Source of the DNA: Caryophanales bacterium UBA782
GTDB lineage: Bacteria; Bacillota_I; Bacilli_A; RFN20; CAG-826
DNA: 9,456 nt
Reading direction: 5' to 3'
Assembly (NCBI GenBank): GCA_002296455.1
Contig: DBJG01000007.1
Location: 796 to 10,251, forward strand
In this document: in pieces, positions 1 to 5,651 of the stretch
Numbering within the stretch: the stretch's first letter is position 1
Layout of the letters: every line of letters begins with the position of its first letter
Notes under the pieces: model-generated
What the model saw: the letters and a program-made list of their open reading frames with translations, nothing else
Databases searched by the model: none
Told to the model about the DNA's origin: nothing
Translations under genes and position numbers: made by a program

Positions 1-1284
1 CGCTTCCATAACACCGCCACTTGCACCGAAAATCGCCGCGGCGCCAGTGCTTTCGCCAAGCAAGTCGCTATCAAATTCTTCGTTTGGTAGTTTATTCCAT
101 GTGATGCCGCTTCTTCGGATGAGCTGAGCAAGTTCCCTTGTGGTCAAAACGACATCGACATCTTGGATGTCATCAACGGAATTGGCCTTTCTTTCTTTTT
201 CGTATTTCTTCGCGGTGCACGGCATGACGGAAACAACACAGATTTTGCTCCGATCAATACCGTTTCTCTCTGCATAATACGACTTGATGATTGCGCCCAT
301 CATTTCGTGAGGCGATTTGCAAGTGGATAGATGGGGCAAGAGCTCTGGATAATAATATTCAATATAATTCACCCAACCCGGTGAGCAAGAGGTGATCATC
401 GGGGCTGGCGTATGGGTGATGACGCGCTGCACGAATTCGTTGGCTTCTTCTGTGATTGTGAGATCGGCAGCGAAATTCGTATCAAACACTTTTTGGAAGC
501 CGAGCCGACGCAAGGCGGCGACCATTTTCCCTTCGGCGTTCGTACCGATTTTATCACCGAATTCCTCGCCAAGTGCGGCTCTCACCGCAGGAGCTGTTTG
601 AGCGATCATGATTTTGCCTTCCATGAGGGCTTTGTCGAATTTGTCAATCTCGCTATGTTCCATAAGCGCACCCGTTGGACATACCAAAGTGCATTGCCCG
701 CATTGAATACAAGGGACATCCTTGAAGGAACGATTTTCGCTTGGCCCGACGAAGGTATTGAATCCCCGTTTCTCAAAGCCGAGGATTCCAATGCCTTGAA
801 TCTCTTTGCAAGCAGCGATGCAGCGGCCGCAAAGAACGCATTTCGAGGTGTCGCGTACAAGGCCTGGCGCTAAATCGTCATATGTCGTTTTCGTCTTCTC
901 GCCCAAATATTTATCTGGCTCTGCGCCAACGCGCTTTGAGACTTCTAGCAATTCGCATTTGCCGTTTTTCCGGCATGTCTGGCAAGAAAGGGAATGGTTT
1001 GAAAGAAGGAGCTCGACGCTTGTCCTTCTAGCGATGACCGCGTCAGGATCTGAAATAGACACCTTTAAGCCATCGCGAACGGGGTAAGCACAAGAAGGGA
1101 CAAGCCTTCTTTCACCCTCGACTTTAACAAGGCACACGCGGCACGAAGCCAAGGAACATTGCCCTTTTTTCCATGTGCAGAGGTTCGGAATGTTATAACC
1201 GCAGATCTTTGCCGCTTCCAAAATGGTGAGGTCATCATCGACAAGATAAGGTTTGTTTTCAAAATATACTGTGATCTTTCCCAT
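1..1284 (-). CDS. hydA: [FeFe]-hydrogenase catalytic subunit HydA (C-terminus beyond window)
   Basis: This is the catalytic subunit of an NAD-linked trimeric [FeFe]-hydrogenase, which forms or oxidises H2 in the cytoplasm. 428 codons are visible, and the frame stays open to base 1. In order, the sequence shows an N-terminal [2Fe-2S] domain (Cys36, 48, 51, 65), a His-Cys3 [4Fe-4S] motif (His97, Cys101, 104, 110), and two ferredoxin-type [4Fe-4S] clusters (Cys149/152/155/159 and Cys192/195/198/202). The H-cluster domain follows, with TSCSPGW (298-304), MPCTAKKYE (354-362) and, at the window edge, IFGASGGVMEA. The last H-cluster motif lies outside the window. The start ATG at 1284 is preceded by AAGGAG (1290-1295), which overlaps the hydB stop codon, so the two genes are closely coupled. 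The first H-cluster motif reads TSCSPGW where the textbook form is TSCCPxW. Family assignment is very secure; bifurcating versus simply NADH-dependent activity cannot be decided from sequence alone. Confidence 0.96.
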   Translation of the reverse strand, partial: MGKITVYFENKPYLVDDDLTILEAAKICGYNIPNLCTWKKGQCSLASCRVCLVKVEGERRLVPSCAYPVRDGLKVSISDPDAVIARRTSVELLLSNHSLSCQTCRKNGKCELLEVSKRVGAEPDKYLGEKTKTTYDDLAPGLVRDTSKCVLCGRCIAACKEIQGIGILGFEKRGFNTFVGPSENRSFKDVPCIQCGQCTLVCPTGALMEHSEIDKFDKALMEGKIMIAQTAPAVRAALGEEFGDKIGTNAEGKMVAALRRLGFQKVFDTNFAADLTITEEANEFVQRVITHTPAPMITSCSPGWVNYIEYYYPELLPHLSTCKSPHEMMGAIIKSYYAERNGIDRSKICVVSVMPCTAKKYEKERKANSVDDIQDVDVVLTTRELAQLIRRSGITWNKLPNEEFDSDLLGESTGAAAIFGASGGVMEA

Positions 1285-1293
1285 AACGGCTCC

Positions 1294-3171
1294 TTAGTTT
1301 TTATAAATCGCGCCGAAGCGACAAGCGGAAATACATGTTCCGCATTTAATGCATTTGTTCTGATCGATGACAAATGGTTCTTTCCCAACGACGCCAGTAA
1401 TGGCTCCAGGAGGGCAATTTCTCGCACACAACGAACATTTTTTACACTTGTTCGGATCAATTTGGTAAGAAATGAGTTTCTTACAAACGCCAGCATCACA
1501 TTTCTTGTCCTTAATATGACGAAGATAGACTTCTTTGAACTTCGTAAGCGTGGAGAGGACAGGATTTGGAGCAGTTTGCCCTAATCCGCACAAGCTACCA
1601 ACGCGAATGGAGTGGGCAAGAGTTTCGAGTTTCTCAATGTCCTCGAGTTCTCCTTTCCCATCCGTGATTTTCGTAATCAATTCGAGCAAACGTTTGGTCC
1701 CGATTCGGCACTGCGAGCATTTGCCGCATGACTCATCGCAAATAAACTCAAGATAGAATTTTGCGACATCCACCATGCAGTTGTCTTCGTCCATGACAAT
1801 GGCTCCACCGCTCCCCATCATTGAACCTTTCGCGATAAGATTGTCAAAATCAATCGGGGTATCTAATTCCGAAAGGGTAAGGCAGCCACCGCTGGGCCCG
1901 CCTGTTTGAATCGCTTGGAAACGTTTATTGTTTGGGATTCCTCCGCCAATATCAAAGATGAGCTCTCTTAGCGTTGTGCCCATAGGGACTTCGACCAAAC
2001 CGACGTTTTTGACTTTTCCGCCGAGCGCAAATACTTTTGTCCCAGAAGAGGTCTTCGTGCCGATCTTCTTAAATTCATCCGCGCCAACGCGCAAAATATA
2101 TGGAACGTTTGCGAGAGTTTCTACGTTATTGATGATCGTCGGTTTCCCCCATAATCCCTTAATCGCGGGGAATGGAGGGCGAGGGCGAGGCATGCCGCGC
2201 TTTCCTTCGATAGAGTTAAGAAGCGCCGTCTCTTCTCCGCAAACAAACGCACCGGCGCCATAACGAATATGGCAGTCGAAAGAGAAGCCGCTGTTCAATA
2301 TGTTCTTGCCAAGAAGTCCAACAGCACGCAATTCCTCAATCGCTTTTTGCAAGCGAGCACAAGCAACAGGATATTCTGCGCGGATATAGAAATAGCCATT
2401 TTCTGCACCAATCGCATAACCTGCAATCATCATGCCTTCAATGACGGAAACAGGGTTTCCTTCAAGGATGGAACGATCCATGAATGCGCCTGGATCGCCT
2501 TCATCGCCATTGCAGACGACATATTTCGTGTCGTTTTCCTGAGCGTAAGCAAAACTCCACTTTTTGCCCGTAGAGAAGCCACCTCCGCCCCTTCCACGCA
2601 AACCAGAAGCGGTAATTTCGTCAATGACTTCTTTCCGACTCTTATGAAGGGCGTTGATTAAGCCCGCGAACGCATCGTATCCAAATGCTTCATCAAGTTC
2701 TTCAGGATTGATCGTGCCACACCCATGGAGGGCGATGCGAAGCTGTTTCTTATAGAAAGTGATATCGTCTTGGCGCTCCACCTTTTTATTGATGATTGGG
2801 TCAAGATATAGCAACTCTTCGATGCATTTTCCGCCGATGATGTCTTCCTCGATGATCTTTTCGCAATCAGACACCTTCACCGCATGATAAAGGCGGTCTT
2901 CCGGATAGATTTTGACAAAAGGTCCTTGAGAGCAAAAGCCAAAGCACCCGACGACATTGACCGTGACCTTGCTTTCGAGTTTCTTTTCTTTAATCAATTC
3001 CTTGAAACGATGAATAATTCCTTCGCTATTGCTTGATAAGCAACCTGTCCCGCCGCACACGACGATATGACGTTTGCCGTCTTTTCCAGAGAATTTATCG
3101 TCTAAGCATTTCGAACATGCTTTTAGACGCTTGGATAATTCTTCTTCGGTTTTAATTTTCGCTGTCGCCAT
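1294..3171 (-). CDS. hydB: NADH-dependent/bifurcating [FeFe]-hydrogenase NuoF-like subunit HydB
   Basis: This is the flavin subunit that exchanges electrons with NAD(H) and passes them to HydA. It has 625 residues, normal for HydB. An N-terminal thioredoxin-like [2Fe-2S] domain (Cys39, 44, 76, 80) precedes the NuoF core. The core has the FMN/NADH motifs GLRGRGGGGF (190-199), CNGDEGDPG (220-228) and GAGAFVCGEE (305-314). An ESCGKCSQCR [4Fe-4S] motif (480-489) pairs with a later SLCGLG cysteine. Two C-terminal ferredoxin clusters follow (Cys576/579/582/586 and Cys607/610/613/617). The frame is open 14 codons further upstream to 3213, but that would overlap hydC. The ATG at 3171 has AAGGAG at 3181-3186, 9 nt away, and gives the usual N-terminus. 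It begins 4 nt after the hydC stop. The extra ferredoxin clusters separate it from plain complex I NuoF and fit electron-bifurcating HydABC enzymes, although some relatives with this layout are reported as non-bifurcating. Confidence 0.96.
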   Translation of the reverse strand: MATAKIKTEEELSKRLKACSKCLDDKFSGKDGKRHIVVCGGTGCLSSNSEGIIHRFKELIKEKKLESKVTVNVVGCFGFCSQGPFVKIYPEDRLYHAVKVSDCEKIIEEDIIGGKCIEELLYLDPIINKKVERQDDITFYKKQLRIALHGCGTINPEELDEAFGYDAFAGLINALHKSRKEVIDEITASGLRGRGGGGFSTGKKWSFAYAQENDTKYVVCNGDEGDPGAFMDRSILEGNPVSVIEGMMIAGYAIGAENGYFYIRAEYPVACARLQKAIEELRAVGLLGKNILNSGFSFDCHIRYGAGAFVCGEETALLNSIEGKRGMPRPRPPFPAIKGLWGKPTIINNVETLANVPYILRVGADEFKKIGTKTSSGTKVFALGGKVKNVGLVEVPMGTTLRELIFDIGGGIPNNKRFQAIQTGGPSGGCLTLSELDTPIDFDNLIAKGSMMGSGGAIVMDEDNCMVDVAKFYLEFICDESCGKCSQCRIGTKRLLELITKITDGKGELEDIEKLETLAHSIRVGSLCGLGQTAPNPVLSTLTKFKEVYLRHIKDKKCDAGVCKKLISYQIDPNKCKKCSLCARNCPPGAITGVVGKEPFVIDQNKCIKCGTCISACRFGAIYKN

Positions 3172-3175
3172 GAGA

Positions 3176-3664
3176 TTACGCTCCTTCTTTGTCTTTCTTA
3201 CGATATTCTTCAATGATGTCTTTCACCTGAGAAAGAGTCACCTTTGGATAAACTTTTCCATTAATGGAAATGGCAGGGGCGATGCCACATGCCCCGATGC
3301 AACGAAGCGCATCAAGCGTGAACAAACCATCTTCCGTCGTTTGGCCTGGTTTGATTTTTAATAATTCCGAGAACTTATCGATGATGTTTTGCCCGCCTTT
3401 CACATAGCATGCGGTGCCTAAACAAACGCCAATGACATATCTCCCCTTCGGAGTTAAGCTGAAAAAAGAATAAAAGGTTACAACGCCATAAATTTCGCTC
3501 ACTGGGATATCGAGCTCTTTGGAAATGATTTCTTGAACCTCAAGCGGGATATAACCATATTCTTTTTGCGTTTCGGAAAGAACAAGCATTAATGGGGATG
3601 GCTCCGCTTTATACTTGTTACAAATTTTGACAATAATATCCACCGCTTCTTTTCGTAGATGCAT
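3176..3664 (-). CDS. hydC: [FeFe]-hydrogenase NuoE-like [2Fe-2S] subunit HydC
   Basis: This is the small electron-transfer subunit of the hydrogenase, homologous to NuoE (24 kDa subunit of complex I). It has 162 residues, normal for the family. An N-terminal helical part (about 1-70) includes the typical IYGVVTFYSFFSLTPKGR stretch (58-75). A thioredoxin-like fold follows, with the [2Fe-2S] ligands Cys81, Cys86, Cys122 and Cys126 in CLGTAC and CIGACG. An in-frame ATG exists six codons upstream (3682), but it would sit on top of the AGGAGG sequence at 3671-3676. The ATG at 3664 has ideal spacing (6 nt) and is chosen. This is the first gene of the hydCBA operon, with its own promoter about 35 nt upstream. 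Confidence 0.96.
   Translation of the reverse strand: MHLRKEAVDIIVKICNKYKAEPSPLMLVLSETQKEYGYIPLEVQEIISKELDIPVSEIYGVVTFYSFFSLTPKGRYVIGVCLGTACYVKGGQNIIDKFSELLKIKPGQTTEDGLFTLDALRCIGACGIAPAISINGKVYPKVTLSQVKDIIEEYRKKDKEGA
3181..3186 (-). promoter_or_regulatory. Ribosome binding site that fixes the hydB start
   Basis: AAGGAG lies inside the last codons of hydC and 9 nt before the ATG at 3171. No comparable purine-rich site precedes the more upstream in-frame ATG at 3213. This supports the shorter hydB start and translational coupling to hydC. Confidence 0.8.
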
Positions 3665-3670
3665 ATGTGA

Positions 3671-3676
3671 CCTCCT
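3671..3676 (-). promoter_or_regulatory. Ribosome binding site of hydC
   Basis: Perfect AGGAGG, 6 nt before the ATG at 3664. It lies between two in-frame ATGs and therefore selects the downstream one. Confidence 0.85.
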
Positions 3677-3697
3677 CGTCATCGGGACATTTTTTCA

Positions 3698-3726
3698 ATT
3701 ATAAAGGAAAGGGCTTACTTTTTCAC
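3698..3726 (-). promoter_or_regulatory. Sigma-A-type promoter of the hydCBA operon
   Basis: A perfect -10 box TATAAT (3698-3703) is separated by 17 nt from a GTGAAA -35 box (3721-3726, 4 of 6 consensus positions). Transcription would start near 3691, giving a leader of about 27 nt that carries the hydC ribosome binding site. Three TTTATCG copies (plus-strand reading) lie directly upstream, at 3728-3754. I see no good Rex palindrome (TTGTnAn8TnACAA type); only a TGTGAA half site overlaps the -35 region. Confidence 0.7.
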
Positions 3727-4239
3727 ATTTTATCGCACTTTTATCGATTTATCGATTACAATCAATCGGTAGTTATGACTAACTTGTTGGGCAAACGTTT
3801 CCTAAAAAATGGCGTGGGGAAGAAATTCAAAAATTCTATCCTCGATTCGTTAGGCTTTTTCACACTGCCGTAACGAGCGCTCTTATGTTCGTCCTCATAT
3901 CCTATCTTTTCTGTGACTCGCCTATTGTGGTTTCTATGAATGATTGATTCTTCGCAAAGAAAAGCCATCCTGCCATTCACGCGATTCCCTTAAAGGAAGC
4001 TGACGGTAACCTCATGGCAAAAGCTAACAATCAAGACAATTTAATAAAGGCTCTAAATAGTTTCCTGTTCCATCACTCGTTTTTGATAAACGAATGGTAT
4101 TTTGAGCATTTGGGATTCATATTGCTCAACCCATTCGCTTCAAACTTCATGATGTGTAACGCGCATTTCTTTTTCATAATTGAGTTTTGGCATCTTGATT
4201 TCTCTCCATCTGAGTCAATCCAATGAGCCACTTCCTTCT
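3727..4239. other. Gene-poor intergenic stretch between hydC promoter and tRNA terminator
   Basis: About 500 bases without a convincing gene on either strand. The hydC-proximal end is AT-rich with repeated TTTATCG/CGATT words (3728-3768). Short open frames exist on both strands (for example minus 3762-3980 from a GTG, plus 4014-4226), but none has a recognisable domain, and only weak ribosome binding sites precede them. On the minus strand a frame from ATG 4193 reads 17 codons to a TGA and then continues open 28 codons to a TAG at 4053; this may be a decayed small gene. No transposase-like protein fragments, tRNA remnants or strong hairpins were recognised. Confidence 0.5.
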
Positions 4240-4247
4240 AAAAATGA
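4233..4247. repeat. Dispersed intergenic repeat, copy A
   Basis: The 15-base word TCCTTCTAAAAATGA occurs here and again at 8133-8147. Similarity extends weakly around it: ATGAGC lies a few bases upstream and ATCC downstream in both copies, and TCTCT..AT.TG lies about 30 bases upstream of the core. Here it overlaps the T-rich tail (minus-strand reading) of the tRNA terminator. A chance match cannot be fully excluded in AT-rich DNA. Confidence 0.4.
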
Positions 4248-4267
4248 AAAATCCCGATTTCTCGGGA
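4241..4267 (-). terminator. Rho-independent terminator after the tRNA pair
   Basis: On the minus strand TCCCGA-GAAA-TCGGGA forms a 6-bp hairpin with a GAAA tetraloop (4252-4267). It is followed by TTTTTCATTTT. It starts 11 nt after the tRNA-Met CCA end, the expected place for the terminator of the tRNA transcript. Confidence 0.85.
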
Positions 4268-4278
4268 CTGATTTCAAT

Positions 4279-4355
4279 TGGTGGCTCAAGGCGGACTCGA
4301 ACCGCCGACATACCGGGTATGAGCCGGTTGCTCTAACCAACTGGGCTACTGAGCC
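4279..4355 (-). tRNA. tRNA-Met (anticodon CAT)
   Basis: A 77-nt cloverleaf with encoded CCA. The acceptor stem is GGCTCAG/TTGAGCC (last pair G-T), the anticodon stem is ACCGG/CCGGT around loop CTCATAC, and the T-arm is GGCGG-TTCGAGT-CCGCC. The first base pair G1-C72 and the absence of the three G-C pairs of initiators argue for elongator Met. A CAT anticodon could also be an Ile2 (lysidine) tRNA, but the TCATACCC context resembles elongator tRNA-Met of Bacilli. The D stem GCCC/GAGC has one C12-A23 mismatch where T-A is usual. Confidence 0.93.
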
Positions 4356-4368
4356 ATACAAACAAGAC

Positions 4369-4444
4369 TGGTGGAGCATATCGGGATCGAACCGACGACC
4401 TCATGCTTGCAAAGCACGCGCTCTCCCAGCTGAGCTAATGCCCC
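4369..4444 (-). tRNA. tRNA-Ala (anticodon TGC)
   Basis: A 76-nt cloverleaf with encoded CCA. The acceptor stem is GGGGCAT/ATGCTCC, which contains the G3-T70 wobble pair, the identity element for alanyl-tRNA synthetase. The D-arm is GCTC/GAGC, and the anticodon TGC lies in loop TTTGCAA. The T-arm is GTCGG/CCGAT with TTCGATC. It is 13 nt upstream of tRNA-Met on the same strand and shares its promoter and terminator. Confidence 0.97.
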
Positions 4445-4467
4445 AACTTGTCCACCGCTAAATGCGG

Positions 4468-4485
4468 CTCGCTTATTATAGCGAG
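4468..4485. repeat. Perfect dyad over the -10 box of the tRNA promoter
   Basis: CTCGCT (4468-4473) and AGCGAG (4480-4485) are perfect inverted 6-bp arms around a 6-nt centre. They flank and partly include the TATAAT box of the tRNA promoter. The position suggests either an operator or a chance product of GC-rich discriminator sequence. Confidence 0.55.
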
Positions 4486-4503
4486 ACGCTTTTCGCTTCT
4501 CAA
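4475..4503 (-). promoter_or_regulatory. Strong sigma-A promoter for the tRNA-Ala/tRNA-Met pair
   Basis: TTGAGA (-35, 4498-4503, 5 of 6) and TATAAT (-10, 4475-4480, perfect) are separated by exactly 17 nt. They point at tRNA-Ala, whose first base is at 4444, leaving a short leader of about 24 nt. The -35 box overlaps the TGA stop codon of the upstream acetyltransferase gene. Confidence 0.85.
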
Positions 4504-5072
4504 TAAGGGAATTCGGCATTTTTTGCGTTTTCGCGAATCAAGAACGATTCTCTCTCGTAGCGGTAGCTCGTTACTTGAATATGCTCGTTTTTCTTCGCGA
4601 TGAAGTAATCACCGCTTTCCTCTTCTTTCTTTTCCAAAAGAAATCCAAGTGACTCTAGAAGCATTTTAGAAGGGACGTTCCTCTTATCCGTGATGGCGAA
4701 AGCATATTTGTAATCCTTTTTCAAAAACAAGAAACTGAAAACACATTGAAGCGCTTCTTTCATAAACCCTTTTCGCCAATAATTCTCATTCAGCGTATAT
4801 CCGATTTCAAAGCCAGCGCAAGGTAGGTCTTTGATTACTTCCACTTCACCGATTGCCTTGCCTTGATAAACCAAACACCAGCTATAGTTTCGCTTTTGTC
4901 TTGTCCATTTTATTAATAGTCTTTTTGTCACTTCGATATTGCGGTGCGGATACCAGAATAGATATTTCGTAACCGCTAAAGAGGAGCACCATTCATAGAC
5001 GTCATTCGCATCCAAAAGCGAAAAAGGACGCAAAAGAAGGCGTTTAGAATAGATAATCGGTGTTTCTTTCAT
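4500..5072 (-). CDS. GNAT-family N-acetyltransferase (RimJ/RimL-like)
   Basis: A 190-residue protein of the RimJ/RimL-type (Acetyltransf_3) GNAT group, which transfers acetyl from acetyl-CoA to an amine; the substrate is unknown. Visible family features are the N-terminal SKRLLLRPF strand (9-17), EIGYTLNENYW (89-99), an acetyl-CoA loop region RKGFMKEAL (100-108), and the C-terminal NVPSKMLLESLGF helix (132-144). About 30 residues after the usual end (from roughly 160) form a charged, tyrosine-containing tail. The ATG at 5072 has no clear Shine-Dalgarno sequence. It follows the gene ending at 5111 by 38 nt, in which a weak hairpin lies, so expression may be low or depend on read-through from upstream. 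It ends with TGA inside the tRNA promoter. Confidence 0.85.
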   Translation of the reverse strand: MKETPIIYSKRLLLRPFSLLDANDVYEWCSSLAVTKYLFWYPHRNIEVTKRLLIKWTRQKRNYSWCLVYQGKAIGEVEVIKDLPCAGFEIGYTLNENYWRKGFMKEALQCVFSFLFLKKDYKYAFAITDKRNVPSKMLLESLGFLLEKKEEESGDYFIAKKNEHIQVTSYRYERESFLIRENAKNAEFPY

Positions 5073-5079
5073 CGTAAGT

Positions 5080-5104
5080 AAAAGGTCGCAGCCGCGGCCA
5101 CTTT
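5080..5104 (-). terminator. Weak terminator-like hairpin between the two upstream genes
   Basis: On the minus strand AAAG-T-GGCCGC, loop GGCT, GCGACC-TTTT can fold into a stem with one C-A mismatch and a bulged T, ending in a short T run. It starts a few bases after the stop of the 150-aa gene. It may attenuate rather than stop transcription into the acetyltransferase gene. Confidence 0.35.
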
Positions 5105-5110
5105 GCTCAT

Positions 5111-5563
5111 TTATTTCTCGCGTGGCAAGAAATAACGTTTTCCTGCCTTTATGACTTTGACTTCCTTAACTTCTGGATCGAGGGCGATTTTATAGCCATC
5201 CCGCTCATAAATCGTGCCATCCACCATGGCACTCACTTTAGTGCGTTCGCACTCACCAACGGCATAATACGCTTTGCTGTCGCCGCTATCGATGACGACA
5301 TCCCCTTCTTCTATCTTGTCATCGCCGAAGTATTCCAAATAACCATCCTTAATATCGCCACAGCATCTATCTCCACCGAAAAGGCCATCATTTTCAGAAT
5401 AAACATCGAAATTCCGATGGTCTTTTTCATAAGCGCTTTTGATATTGCTTTCAAGTATCGAATCGTCGAAATTCTTTTTTATGCGTGAGAAGAAACCTGG
5501 CTTCTTTTCTTCTTTGTTTTCTCTCGTATCGACTTTTTCCGCTTGTACTTCTTCTTTCTCCAT
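5111..5563 (-). CDS. Unrecognised small charged protein, 150 aa
   Basis: I do not recognise a family. From the ATG at 5563 it has 150 residues. The first 20 are rich in Glu and Lys; then comes a KKPGFFSRIKKNF segment (20-32) that could be an amphipathic, membrane-touching helix. The part from about 52 onward alternates Gly/Asp turns with short hydrophobic strands (GDVVIDSGD, SAMVDGTIY, VKEVKVIKAGKRYFL), suggesting a small beta-rich domain. Cys67-Cys68 and Cys105 are the only cysteines. No signal peptide or transmembrane segment is seen, so it is probably cytoplasmic. The frame is open nine codons further upstream, but GGAGG at 5573-5577, 9 nt before the chosen ATG, and the promoter position fix the start. 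It has its own promoter and ends with TAA. Confidence 0.8.
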   Translation of the reverse strand: MEKEEVQAEKVDTRENKEEKKPGFFSRIKKNFDDSILESNIKSAYEKDHRNFDVYSENDGLFGGDRCCGDIKDGYLEYFGDDKIEEGDVVIDSGDSKAYYAVGECERTKVSAMVDGTIYERDGYKIALDPEVKEVKVIKAGKRYFLPREK

Positions 5564-5570
5564 AATTGAA

Positions 5571-5578
5571 AACCTCCG
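5571..5578 (-). promoter_or_regulatory. Ribosome binding site fixing the start of the 150-aa gene
   Basis: CGGAGGTT with GGAGG at 5573-5577, 9 nt before the ATG at 5563. The upstream in-frame ATG at 5590 would lie close to the predicted transcription start and has no such site. Confidence 0.75.
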
Positions 5579-5592
5579 CGATATAACCAATT

Positions 5593-5620
5593 AATATAAT
5601 ACGCGATACTTCTCGGTCAA
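5593..5620 (-). promoter_or_regulatory. Sigma-A-type promoter of the 150-aa gene
   Basis: TTGACC (-35, 5615-5620, 5 of 6) and TATATT (-10, 5593-5598, 5 of 6) with a 16-nt spacer. The start would be near 5586, about 23 nt before the ATG. The -35 box begins only two bases after the T run of the preceding terminator. Confidence 0.65.
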
Positions 5621-5622
5621 TG

Positions 5623-5649
5623 AAAAAAGCCTCATGGAAGAGGCTCTTT
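5623..5649 (-). terminator. Rho-independent terminator of the alkyltransferase-like gene
   Basis: On the minus strand AGCCTC-TTCCAT-GAGGCT forms a 6-bp stem (5628-5645), followed by six T. It starts just after the TGA stop of the gene ending at 5652, which also supports TGA as a true stop codon in this genome. Confidence 0.9.
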
Positions 5650-5651
5650 GC

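Noticed and set aside
412..873. Plus-strand open frames across the hydrogenase genes
   Set aside because: They are antisense shadows of hydA, hydB and hydC, with no ribosome binding sites or domains.
3721..3740. Rex operator upstream of hydC
   Set aside because: Only a TGTGAA half site is present; no inverted second half at the required distance.
3762..3980. 72-codon minus-strand frame from GTG upstream of hydC
   Set aside because: No recognisable domain, GTG start with only a weak AAGGGA site, and it runs into the AT-rich repeats upstream of the hydC promoter. Not strong enough to call a gene.
4053..4193. TGA read as tryptophan (mycoplasma code) in this genome
   Set aside because: TGA ends the alkyltransferase-like gene directly before its terminator, and Trp codons in hydB and others are TGG. 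Standard stop use explains the window.
4014..4226. 70-codon plus-strand frame rich in Phe
   Set aside because: Ribosome-binding-like sequence is about 15 bases from the ATG, no promoter is visible, and composition looks like antisense noise; the opposite strand reads equally well.
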